DNA from: VFZS01 sp964353255
GTDB lineage: Bacteria > Acidobacteriota > Terriglobia > Bryobacterales > Bryobacteraceae
Length of the DNA stretch: 12,655 bases
Reading direction: 5' to 3'
Assembly (NCBI GenBank): GCA_964353255.1
Contig: CAYGVJ010000153.1
Location: 1 to 12,655 of the forward strand
Shown piece after piece: positions 1 to 6,565 of this stretch. The notes beneath the pieces are model-generated. The model saw only the letters and a list, made by a program, of their open reading frames with translations, ran no database searches and was not told the DNA's origin. Position 1 is the stretch's first letter; the number at the start of each line of letters is the position of its first letter. A program made the position numbers and the translations under genes.

Positions 1-259
1 CCTCGACAAGGTACGCCGCTGTAAAGAATTAAATGGGACGGCACACTAGTAAGAGAGTCGAGCCCCGCTCAGAGAGCTTGCGCGCTCGGCAAGGGATGCG
101 CATACACATCCTCCTGTCCCTAATCTCTTCGGGAAGCCGGGCGGCGTATTGCACCAAGAAGCACCGTACGACTGGGGCGAGAATCGCCCTACGATTCATC
201 AGCCCGCTATACTGGGACGATAGCCACCCGTCGGGAAAGTCCTCTGTAGGGGCAGTCGC
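1..259. other. Non-coding leader upstream of uvrA
   Basis: I see no convincing gene here. The open frames that cross it have no recognisable domain and read as shadows. It is visibly less GC-rich than the coding DNA that follows. Two small signals lie close to uvrA. One is a perfect 6-bp inverted repeat with a GAA loop at 175-189 (GGGCGA / TCGCCC). The other is a TATACT hexamer at 208-213 that could be a -10 box. No good -35 box sits 16-18 bp upstream of it. I found no CTGT-N8-ACAG or GAAC-N4-GTTC type LexA site, so SOS control of uvrA is not visible here. The first 24 bases could be the 3' end of a gene that ends at a TAA, but seven codons are too few to judge. Confidence 0.5.
208..213 (+). 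promoter_or_regulatory. Possible -10 box for uvrA
   Basis: TATACT matches five of six bases of the bacterial -10 consensus and lies 46 bp before the GTG start of uvrA. The hexamers 16-18 bp upstream (around 184-190) do not resemble TTGACA, and there is no extended -10 TG. A 6-bp hairpin (175-189) occupies the -35 position and might be an operator instead. This is a weak call based on one hexamer. Confidence 0.25.
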
Positions 260-3076
260 GTGGAAGACTCCATCCAGATCCGGGGAGCGCGGACCCACAA
301 CCTGAAGAACATCTCGCTGGAGCTGCCCCACAACAAGCTGATCGTGGTGACGGGGGTGTCCGGATCGGGCAAGTCCTCGCTGGTCTTCGACACGATTTAC
401 GCCGAAGGGCAGCGGCGGTACGTGGAGTCGCTGTCGGCCTACGCCCGCCAGTTCTTGGAGCGAATGGAGAAGCCGGACGTGGACTCGATCGACGGCATCG
501 CCCCGCCCATCGCCATCCGGCAGAAGAACACCACGCGCACGCCGCGCTCGACGGTGGCTACCGCGACCGAGTTGTACGACTTCCTGCGGCTGCTGTGGGC
601 GCGCGCGGGGCGGACCTACTGCCCCTCCTGCGGCGCGCGCGTGGAGCGCGACACGGTAGATCAAGTGGCCCGGCAGATCCTGGCCCGGCCCAGCGGCTCA
701 CGCTGGTACGTGCTGTTTCCGGTGCGCGCGGCGGAGACCGGCGCCCGGACCCAGGAACTCCGCGACCGGCTCTTCGACCTGCGCAAGAAAGGTTTCAACC
801 GGCTCTACCAGGAAGGCCGCACCTTCGAGTTCTCCAGTCCCGAATCGCTGCTCGACATCGACTTCTCGAAGCCCCTGCTGGCGCTGGTGGACCGCCTGGT
901 GGTGGGGCCGGACTGTCACCAGCGGGTCGTGGACTCGATCGAAATCTGCTACCGCGAAGCCGGAGAAGTGATCTTCGAAGAAGCGCGCGTGGAGGGGCCG
1001 GCCGAGCGTCTGCGGTTCAGCGAGAAGTTCGCCTGCAAGCGCTGCAACCTCGAGTTTCTGGAGCCGGAGCCGCGCCTGTTCAGCTTCAACAGCCCCTTCG
1101 GGGCGTGTCCCCGCTGCCAAGGCTTCGGCAACACCATCGACTACGACGAAGACCGGGTGATTCCGGACAAGCACCGGACGCTGGCCGGGGGAGCGATCGA
1201 GCCCTGGACGAAGCCCCATCACCGCTCCTGCCTGGAAACCCTAAAGCGCCATGCTGCCGGCAAAGTGCGCCTCGGGACGCCCTACTGCGAACTGACCGCG
1301 CAAGAGCGGGAAATTGTCTGGAACGGAACCGGCCGTTTCCCCGGCATTCACGGCTTCTTCCGGCACCTGGAGACCAAGAAGTACAAGCTGCACGTGCGCG
1401 TGTTCCTGAGCCGCTATCGCGGCTACGCCGAGTGTCCGGAGTGCCGCGGCGCGCGCCTGCGGCGGGAGGCGCTGTGGGTGCGCGTGGGCGGCCGCAGTCT
1501 GGCCGAGGTTACGCGGCTGAACATCGCCCAGGCCAAAACCTTCTTCGACGAGCTGGAGCTGAGCCCGGAGGAGCTGGGAATCTCCGAGCGGATTCTGGCC
1601 GAGATCCGGCAGCGCTTGAAGTTCTTGAACGACGTGGGCCTGGAGTACCTGACCCTGGACCGGCTGTCTTCGACGCTCTCGGGCGGCGAGGCGCAGCGCA
1701 TACAGCTCGCCACCTGCCTTGGCTCACGGCTGGTGGGCGCCTGCTACGTGCTGGATGAACCCTCGATCGGGCTGCACAGCCGGGACACGGGCCGGCTGAT
1801 CCGGATTCTGGAGGAACTGCGCGAGCTGGGCAACACCATCGTAGTGGTCGAGCACGACGCCGACATCATCCGCGCCGCCGACCACGTCGTGGACCTGGGG
1901 CCCGGCGCGGGCGAGAGCGGTGGAAGGGTCGTCTTTGAAGGCCCCTGCGCCGCGCTGATGGCCGACGGGGCCGGTTCGCTTACCGCGGGCTATCTGCGCG
2001 GCGAATTCAGGACCAGCCGCCTTCGCGCGCGCCGCAAGCGCGATGCGAAGCGTGTTCTGAAGGTCCGCGGCGCGAGCCTGCACAACCTCAAGGACCTGGA
2101 GGTCGGCATCCCGCTGGGGATGCTGGTGGCGGTCACGGGCGTCTCCGGTTCGGGGAAGTCCACGCTGGTGCATGATGTCCTCTACAAGTCGCTCGAAGCT
2201 CTGCGTAAGACCGGCGCCGCCGAACGGGACGAGGAAGCTGCCGAGAGCGCCGCGAAGCTCGCTTGCCGGAGGCTGGAAGGCGCGGAGCTGATACGCCAGG
2301 CGGTCTTGGTCGATCAATCGCCCATCGGGCGCACCCCGCGCTCGAACCCGATCACTTACATCAAAGCGTTCGACCTGATCCGCAACCTGTTTGCCTCGAC
2401 CCTGGAGGCCAAGCGGCGCGGCTACACTCCGGGACACTTCTCCTTCAACATCCCCGGCGGGCGCTGCGAAACCTGCCAGGGCGACGGCACGGTCACTGTC
2501 GAGATGCAGTTTCTGGCGGACGTGGAGCTGGTTTGCGAAGACTGCAAAGGCACGCGCTACCAGAGCGGCATTCTGGAAATCCTCTACCAGGGCCTGAACA
2601 TTCACCAGGTGCTCCAGTTGACTATCGACGACGCGCTGGCCTTCTTCGCCGGCGTGCCGCGGCTGGCTTCCCGGCTGCGGGTGCCGGCGGAAGTGGGGCT
2701 GGGTTACCTGCGGCTGGGGCAGTCGGCCACGACGCTTTCCGGCGGCGAGGCGCAGCGGGTGAAACTGGCGGCGCACCTGGCGCAGGCCACCTGCGAGGGC
2801 GCGCTCTACCTGTTCGACGAGCCGACCACCGGCCTGCACTTCGACGACATCGCCAAGCTGCTGGGAGCCTTCGAGCGGCTGATCGAGCACGGCGGGAGCG
2901 TCCTCACCATCGAGCACAACCTGGAGGTGATCCGGGCCGCCGACTGGGTGATTGACCTGGGGCCAGAGGGCGGCGACGCCGGCGGCCGCATCGTGGCTGA
3001 GGGCACCCCCGAGCAGGTGGCCACCGTGAGCCATTCATACACCGGACAGTTCCTGAGAAGAGCGCTGGCAGGTTGA
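260..3076 (+). CDS. uvrA: Excinuclease ABC subunit A (UvrA)
   Basis: UvrA is the ATP-dependent damage-recognition subunit of nucleotide excision repair. It works as a dimer that loads UvrB on DNA. The 938 residues match the usual length (about 940). Two ABC ATPase modules are complete. Module 1 has Walker A GVSGSGKSS at 32-40, signature LSGGEAQR at 473-480 and Walker B VLDEP at 497-501. Module 2 has GVSGSGKST at 627-635, LSGGEAQR at 826-833 and LFDEP at 851-855. Zinc sites are C259/C262/C283/C286 and C736/C739/C759/C762 (CX2C-X19-20-CX2C). A further CPEC lies at 392-395. The GTG start is preceded by AGGGG (248-252) at a 7-nt spacing. The gene stands alone and ends 7 bp from the stop of the convergent PIN gene. 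No SOS box was found. The identity is certain. Confidence 0.98.
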   Translation: MEDSIQIRGARTHNLKNISLELPHNKLIVVTGVSGSGKSSLVFDTIYAEGQRRYVESLSAYARQFLERMEKPDVDSIDGIAPPIAIRQKNTTRTPRSTVATATELYDFLRLLWARAGRTYCPSCGARVERDTVDQVARQILARPSGSRWYVLFPVRAAETGARTQELRDRLFDLRKKGFNRLYQEGRTFEFSSPESLLDIDFSKPLLALVDRLVVGPDCHQRVVDSIEICYREAGEVIFEEARVEGPAERLRFSEKFACKRCNLEFLEPEPRLFSFNSPFGACPRCQGFGNTIDYDEDRVIPDKHRTLAGGAIEPWTKPHHRSCLETLKRHAAGKVRLGTPYCELTAQEREIVWNGTGRFPGIHGFFRHLETKKYKLHVRVFLSRYRGYAECPECRGARLRREALWVRVGGRSLAEVTRLNIAQAKTFFDELELSPEELGISERILAEIRQRLKFLNDVGLEYLTLDRLSSTLSGGEAQRIQLATCLGSRLVGACYVLDEPSIGLHSRDTGRLIRILEELRELGNTIVVVEHDADIIRAADHVVDLGPGAGESGGRVVFEGPCAALMADGAGSLTAGYLRGEFRTSRLRARRKRDAKRVLKVRGASLHNLKDLEVGIPLGMLVAVTGVSGSGKSTLVHDVLYKSLEALRKTGAAERDEEAAESAAKLACRRLEGAELIRQAVLVDQSPIGRTPRSNPITYIKAFDLIRNLFASTLEAKRRGYTPGHFSFNIPGGRCETCQGDGTVTVEMQFLADVELVCEDCKGTRYQSGILEILYQGLNIHQVLQLTIDDALAFFAGVPRLASRLRVPAEVGLGYLRLGQSATTLSGGEAQRVKLAAHLAQATCEGALYLFDEPTTGLHFDDIAKLLGAFERLIEHGGSVLTIEHNLEVIRAADWVIDLGPEGGDAGGRIVAEGTPEQVATVSHSYTGQFLRRALAG

Positions 3077-3083
3077 GGTCCGC

Positions 3084-3314
3084 TCAGCGCCTCTCCCAGG
3101 GTTTGAGGCTCCAGAAGGCAGAGGGCGACAGGATGCGGATGCCTCTGAACGGATCCAGCTCCAGGAGGTCAGCGTCCCCCGTGATGACGTATTGAGCGCG
3201 CGCCGAAACTGCACATTCGAGGATCCGGTCGTCGTCCGGATCACGACATGCACGGATGCGCCTGAACGGCTCCACCCAGTGGCAGACGTTGGTATCGAAG
3301 ACGGCGCGGATCAC
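3084..3314 (-). CDS. Internally deleted PIN-domain (VapC-like) toxin
   Basis: This 76-residue product carries both ends of a PIN-domain ribonuclease but not the middle. The first strand with its acidic residue is present (AVFDTNV, D7). So is the C-terminal half from about W13, with the CRDPDDD motif (23-29), the TGDADLL motif (45-51) and a FRGIRILSP ending. PIN toxins of this family usually run to about 135-145 residues, so roughly 60-65 residues are missing between D7 and W13. That stretch should contain the second conserved acidic residue and the core helices. The frame is open, so this looks like an in-frame internal deletion. The GTG start overlaps the antitoxin stop in a GTGA (4-bp overlap), which suggests translational coupling. 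RNase activity is unlikely. It may be a dead toxin kept beside a live antitoxin. Confidence 0.75.
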   Translation of the reverse strand: MIRAVFDTNVCHWVEPFRRIRACRDPDDDRILECAVSARAQYVITGDADLLELDPFRGIRILSPSAFWSLKPWERR

Positions 3315-3604
3315 CGGGACCTGGCTGCCCGCCGGCTGGGCCGTGTCTCACGCGGTTGTCGCTGTTGCCTGCGGAACTGGTGAATCATCCGCACTACGTC
3401 TTGCTCGCTGCGGATGCCGAGTTCCTTGGCTTTGGCCTCGCCGTAAGCGAAGATCTCCTGCCACGCCTGCCGCTGCCTCCGGTAGCAGCGGAAGGCCTCC
3501 CGCATCAGTTCGCTCATGGTCCGGTTCTCTTCCCGGGCCAGCCCCTCGGCCTGCTCCAGCATCTCCGGGGGGAACGTGACCGAGAGCACTCTGCTGTTGC
3601 GCAC
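3311..3604 (-). CDS. Ribbon-helix-helix (CopG/VapB-type) antitoxin
   Basis: This 97-residue protein has a ribbon-helix-helix DNA-binding fold at its N-terminus: a beta strand (SRVLSVTFP, about 4-12), a helix (PEMLEQAEGLARE) and a second helix opening with the typical NRTMSELMREA. The rest is charged and ends in an Arg-rich tail, probably the toxin-binding region. A GTG at 3610 would overlap the Shine-Dalgarno AGGAGG (3610-3615). The GTG at 3604 sits 5 nt after that site and is the better start. The gene overlaps the PIN gene by 4 bp, the usual antitoxin-then-toxin order. A near-perfect palindrome at 3617-3639 directly upstream is a likely autoregulatory operator. The family call is confident, but which partner it controls is inferred. 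Confidence 0.88.
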   Translation of the reverse strand: MRNSRVLSVTFPPEMLEQAEGLAREENRTMSELMREAFRCYRRQRQAWQEIFAYGEAKAKELGIRSEQDVVRMIHQFRRQQRQPRETRPSRRAARSR

Positions 3605-3616
3605 GCTCACCTCCTC

Positions 3617-3639
3617 AGGACATTGTATTACAAAGTCCT
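3617..3639. promoter_or_regulatory. Palindromic operator upstream of the RHH antitoxin
   Basis: This is a 23-bp palindrome with outer arms AGGAC / GTCCT, inner arms TTGTA / TACAA, one A:A mismatch between them and a single central T, so 10 of 11 positions pair. It ends 1 bp before the Shine-Dalgarno of the antitoxin gene. Read on the minus strand it contains TACAAT, which matches five of six -10 bases. RHH antitoxins commonly repress their own operon by binding such sites, so binding here would block the promoter. The palindrome is seen directly. Its role is inferred from position and family. Confidence 0.6.
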
Positions 3640-3661
3640 GCCGCCGCGCCGCTTCCCGGAG

Positions 3662-4609
3662 TTATCTCACCAGCGGCGTCAGGACGATGCGGCGGAACTC
3701 AACTACCCCGTGGTCGCCCTGTAGGCTGATGGGGCCGGGCTCGCCCTCGTTGGGGTCGGTGGCGATGGCGGTGAGGCCCTCGATTTCCTGCCGGTCGATG
3801 AGCTTGACGCCATTCAACATCACGGTGACCTGGCGGCCCACCAGGCGTATGTCGTAGGTCTGCCACACGCCGGGCGGCTTGCTGGCGTTCACGGTGGGGA
3901 CAATGCGGCTGTAGATCGCGCCGTTGCTGTGGGTGCTCAGCGGCCGGCCGTAGTCCTCTAGTATCTGGACCTCGTAGCGGCCGCGCAGGCCAAGGCCGCT
4001 GTTGGAGCCCTTGTGGACGCGATATTCGACGCGCAACAGGAAGTTCCAGAACTTCTGGTCCGTGGCCAGGTTGTTGGCCCCTCCGGGAGTAGTGAGGATC
4101 CCGTCTTTCACCGCCCAGCCCAGGTCCCTACCGGGCACGACGGGGAGCCAGCCGGAGAGATCTCTACCGTTGAACAGCGCAACGGGGTGGCCCTCGCGCC
4201 AGGAGCCGTCATCTTTGTCGGTGATGATGGCGGCACGCTTGCCGAGCCATTTCACCGGCGGCTGGCCTTCCAGCGAGAAGGCGCCCTGCAACTGATCGTT
4301 GACCAGGCGCGCGGTATAAACTCCGCGCGTCGGGGGCTGATCGGGCTCACGTCCCCGCCAGCGGCGGAGGAAGCTGAAGCGCAGCTCGCCGTTCTGGATG
4401 GCGAGGTCCTCTATGGTGTCCATCTGCCCGCCGGGCGCGCCGACGAACTTGCCCCTGGGCGCGGCTGATCCCGCGTCACTGACCTCCAGCCACCAGGCGC
4501 GAGCGCGCTGCTCGCCGGGCACGGTGATGTCCCAGCGTCCGTTGAACTGCTCATCGGCGGAGGAGGCCAACAGGCCGATCGCCAGCAGCAAGAGCCCCGT
4601 AAGACCCAT
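3662..4609 (-). CDS. Secreted DUF1080 / 3-keto-disaccharide hydrolase-like protein
   Basis: The product has 315 residues. A hydrophobic N-terminus (MGLTGLLLLAIGLLASS) is a signal peptide, probably cut near residue 18, so the protein is exported. Residues about 20-130 form a beta-rich lead domain. From about 140 on is the DUF1080 jelly-roll domain (PF06439), recognisable by VALFNGRDLSGW, GWAVKDGILTT, NFLLRVEYRV, SNSGLGLRGRYEVQI and the ending GPISLQGDHGVVEFRRI. The family is concanavalin-A-like, and some members hydrolyse 3-keto-glycosides; the substrate here is unknown. The frame is open upstream to 4732, but those 41 extra codons are low-complexity and overlap the glgC remnant, and the signal peptide fixes the start at 4609. 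No strong Shine-Dalgarno is visible. The start lies 38 bp downstream of the stranded glgC stop, so it may once have been the gene after glgC. Confidence 0.88.
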   Translation of the reverse strand: MGLTGLLLLAIGLLASSADEQFNGRWDITVPGEQRARAWWLEVSDAGSAAPRGKFVGAPGGQMDTIEDLAIQNGELRFSFLRRWRGREPDQPPTRGVYTARLVNDQLQGAFSLEGQPPVKWLGKRAAIITDKDDGSWREGHPVALFNGRDLSGWLPVVPGRDLGWAVKDGILTTPGGANNLATDQKFWNFLLRVEYRVHKGSNSGLGLRGRYEVQILEDYGRPLSTHSNGAIYSRIVPTVNASKPPGVWQTYDIRLVGRQVTVMLNGVKLIDRQEIEGLTAIATDPNEGEPGPISLQGDHGVVEFRRIVLTPLVR

Positions 4610-4647
4610 AACGCGCTTACTGTAGCACAGCCCGCCCCGCGCGGGAA

Positions 4648-4724
4648 CTACAGCACCACCGTCGCCAGCTCCACGGCGGTGCGGGGGCCTTCCACCACCA
4701 CGATGCCGGTCTCGGTGACGTGGT
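4648..4724 (-). pseudogene. Stranded 3' end of a glgC gene
   Basis: Read on the minus strand these 77 bp encode the last 24 residues of GlgC plus its TAG stop. They differ from the intact gene's end only by Ser to Thr (GPRT for GPRS). At the DNA level 69 of 77 positions match 7111-7187, in the same orientation. One uninterrupted identical run of 23 bp lies at 4697-4719. Homology stops just upstream, where the glgC frame meets an in-frame TGA, so no protein can be made from it. It lies between the DUF1080 gene and the unknown 252-residue gene and forms the left edge of the four-gene island. Confidence 0.85.
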
Positions 4725-4742
4725 GGGATCAAACGGCTGGCC

Positions 4743-5501
4743 TCAACACTTTTTGACTATGTCGTCCATTTTTTCAATGAACCGTTTCCGAAGAGCGGTG
4801 TTTTGCGGGTCGCGCAGCTCCCGAAGGTACTCCTCAAACTCGGCCTTCACGGCTTCATAGAAGGCCGTCCGGTTCAGTACATACGGAGAGCCCCCTGCTC
4901 CGAGTGGTTTGACCATTTCACCCGTGGGTATGACCCGCCAGATGACCCAGCCTCGCGTTTCGGCCTCGTGGAGGATCGCGTGTCGAACTCCTTTGACGAA
5001 CCTCTCGGCGACTCTACGGCCCGCGAACTCCTCCCGGATTCGGGGGCGTTCCAGGAACATTTTGAACGGCCGCATTGTGGACGGTCCTCGGGGACGGATG
5101 CACGGCCCCTTAGGATAAGTGCACGGTCCCGCAGGCTGAGGCGGCGAGGCCGGGGCGGCCCGGAATGACTGGAGCGTCTCGATAAGGAGACAGCAAAGAG
5201 CCATGATGGAAAACCCAGGCACCACAACATCGCGTCCACTATCCTCCGGCAAGGTCGCGCAATCTGCGGGCGCGTCATCAGGGACTTCGACGTCCAGCCT
5301 CGAGTCGGCCCTTTGCAGGGCCTCAATGCAGGAAAGGAACCGCTCCCGAATCCGCCGCTCAAAAACCTCCACAGCGCAGCGCCAAGCGTCCTCGTCGTCC
5401 GCAAGGGCGCCATCGGTTCGAATGAGACGCTTCCTAAGCTCGGTCCATTGCCTATCCGTGAAACCACGACATATCTGAACCGCTCTTTTCGCGACCGGCA
5501 C
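4743..5501 (-). CDS. Uncharacterised protein with an R-x4-H motif and heptad repeats
   Basis: I recognise this only as a widespread uncharacterised family. Its hallmarks here are a charged helical N-terminus (DAWRCAVEVFERRIRERFLSCIEAL), the hydrophobic VPGFSIMALCCLLIETLQSF helix (94-113) and GVRHAILHEAETRG (171-184), followed by NRTAFYEAVKAEFEEYLRELRDP. R173-HAIL-H178 fits the R-x4-6-H signature of HEPN ribonucleases, and the mostly helical makeup would fit, but I cannot show HEPN homology. Between the central helix and the C-terminal part lie three tandem 7-residue units (121-141): PQPAGPC, TYPKGPC and IRPRGPS. The GTG start at 5501 follows GGGAGG at about 7 nt. It is the last gene of the island, 49 bp after the GGCT-like gene. 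An enzymatic or toxin role is speculation. Confidence 0.75.
   Translation of the reverse strand: MPVAKRAVQICRGFTDRQWTELRKRLIRTDGALADDEDAWRCAVEVFERRIRERFLSCIEALQRADSRLDVEVPDDAPADCATLPEDSGRDVVVPGFSIMALCCLLIETLQSFRAAPASPPQPAGPCTYPKGPCIRPRGPSTMRPFKMFLERPRIREEFAGRRVAERFVKGVRHAILHEAETRGWVIWRVIPTGEMVKPLGAGGSPYVLNRTAFYEAVKAEFEEYLRELRDPQNTALRKRFIEKMDDIVKKC
5079..5141 (-). repeat. Three tandem 21-bp units inside a coding region
   Basis: The units are 5079-5099, 5100-5120 and 5121-5141. They are degenerate: units two and three agree at 15 of 21 positions, and unit one is more distant. They are in frame and encode three heptapeptides of the form x-x-P-x-G-P-C/S (residues 121-141 of the host protein). 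The likely origin is replication slippage followed by drift. The insert falls in what looks like a linker between helices. Confidence 0.7.
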
Positions 5502-5550
5502 TCGAGCCCTCCCTTCGTGCGCTCTGAAAAGCGTGGAACTACAGAGCCGG

Positions 5551-6147
5551 TCAGCCGTCGAGCAGGACCGCTGGTAGCTCCTTGTCCCGCCAGCCTAGTC
5601 GCTGCATCGCGCGTCGCACGGGCGTTTGAACGTGCGACGGCGCGTTACAGACATACTCGCGCGCCCGATCATAAGTGGTCGCCGCTCGGTCCCTTCCGGA
5701 CTCCAACTCCCTCAAGTAACAAACAGCGTCCTCAGGGCTAAACTCGCACCCGCGCTTTTCGCGCCAGTTCGAGGGTAACCCGGTCCAGATGGCGACGTCG
5801 ATGTCTGGTTTCGCCGCCAGCCAATCGCGAAGTCTCTCCACGACCGGAGGCGGAACGTCGCACGCAGCGTCGCCGCCCGCAGTGAGGCAGTGAACATGGG
5901 TCAGGTCTGTGCCCTCGCGCTCCGCGAGGTTCTCAACCGCCTGCTCAGGGCGACCGAATTCGCTGAGTGCCCAATACGTAGGCTGCTCGTCGGAACCGGG
6001 CAGGATCACCAGCGTCAATCGCCCGTCTCTGGAGATCCTGGCGAACTCTATCGGGAGTCTCGGACCGTCGGACCGCCACTTGGTCTTGATTCTCAGGCAA
6101 CCCGGACACCATATCAGTGAGCCCCAACCGATGACCGCGATATTCAT
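5551..6147 (-). CDS. Gamma-glutamylcyclotransferase-fold (AIG2/GGCT-like) protein
   Basis: The 198 residues open with MNIAVIGWGSLIW. Its WGSLI (8-12) sits where GGCT/AIG2 proteins have the substrate-binding YGSN/YGSL loop. NLAEREGT (73-80) resembles the LDxxEG segment that carries the catalytic glutamate in human GGCT, which makes E78 the candidate catalytic residue. LPIEFARIS and IWTGLPSNW mark a bacterial subfamily that I know only as uncharacterised. GGCT enzymes release 5-oxoproline from gamma-glutamyl compounds; the substrate here is unknown. The ATG overlaps the stop of the HEPN gene (ATGA, 4 bp), so translation is probably coupled to the toxin-antitoxin pair. A similar standalone protein could instead be a passenger with no link to the toxin. 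Fold call moderate, function low. Confidence 0.72.
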   Translation of the reverse strand: MNIAVIGWGSLIWCPGCLRIKTKWRSDGPRLPIEFARISRDGRLTLVILPGSDEQPTYWALSEFGRPEQAVENLAEREGTDLTHVHCLTAGGDAACDVPPPVVERLRDWLAAKPDIDVAIWTGLPSNWREKRGCEFSPEDAVCYLRELESGRDRAATTYDRAREYVCNAPSHVQTPVRRAMQRLGWRDKELPAVLLDG

Positions 6148-6563
6148 CGCGTCAACTCCTCGGCCAATTGGCAGGCCTCCGTGGCGAAATCGATCGCTCT
6201 CCGGGCGTCGGATTCGTCGAAGAGGTCCCAGGGGGTCTGAAGCCCGTCTTCGTCGCCGTAAGAGATGGCGATGTGAACATCGGCGCCGAGTTGTCCCGCC
6301 AGAGCGATCAATCTCTCAACTTGCGGGCGGAGGTCTGCGGGGAATCGATCCTGCTCCAGCGCACGGTGCAGGGTTGTTCCGGGATCGTGAGTTCGCGGTA
6401 CCGGCCCCAGAAGCGCGAGCGCCGTCTTGGCGGCATTCTCGACAGACAACTGGCAGTGTTCCACACATGCGCGCCACTGGCCGACGGCCATATTTTGGTT
6501 CGCTTCGGCGAGAAAGCCTTGAGCAACCCTCAACCGGTATTGAGCAGAGGAGCTGGGCTTCAC
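6144..6563 (-). CDS. HEPN-domain protein (HepT-like toxin)
   Basis: This is a 139-residue, mostly helical protein typical of HEPN partners of MNT nucleotidyltransferases. Its features are a paired helix with W30-RACVEHCQLSVENAAKTAL, a PRTHDP turn (56-61), and YGDEDGLQTPWDLFDESDARRAIDFA near the C-terminus. In type VII systems HepT is an RNase silenced by AMPylation of a Tyr in R-x4-H-x-Y. The matching place here reads HIAISY (97-102), keeping His and Tyr but lacking the usual Arg. R31-ACVE-H36 formally fits R-x4-H but sits in a different helix. The GTG at 6563 is chosen because it lies 2 nt after the MNT stop, with GGAG about 9 nt upstream. An alternative TTG at 6614 would overlap the MNT gene by 49 bp. 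Confidence 0.82.
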   Translation of the reverse strand: MKPSSSAQYRLRVAQGFLAEANQNMAVGQWRACVEHCQLSVENAAKTALALLGPVPRTHDPGTTLHRALEQDRFPADLRPQVERLIALAGQLGADVHIAISYGDEDGLQTPWDLFDESDARRAIDFATEACQLAEELTR

Positions 6564-6565
6564 CG

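Noticed and set aside
33..305. A 90-codon plus-strand frame before uvrA
   Set aside because: No domain, no ribosome site, and it runs into uvrA in another frame. Treated as non-coding.
1724..3034. A 436-codon minus-strand open frame inside uvrA
   Set aside because: Shadow of uvrA; rich in Ala, Gln, Arg and Val with no recognisable motif.
4636..4645. 10-bp palindrome CCCGCGCGGG just after the stranded glgC stop, as a terminator
   Set aside because: No loop and no T-run; chance is likely in GC-rich DNA.
4610..4732. N-terminal extension of the DUF1080 protein by 41 codons
   Set aside because: The extra residues are Arg/Gly/His-rich and are translated from the glgC remnant in a wrong frame. 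A clean signal peptide begins at the inner ATG.
6144..6563. R31-ACVE-H36 of the HEPN protein as the catalytic R-x4-H
   Set aside because: It lies in an early helix, not where HEPN families place the motif; probably coincidence.
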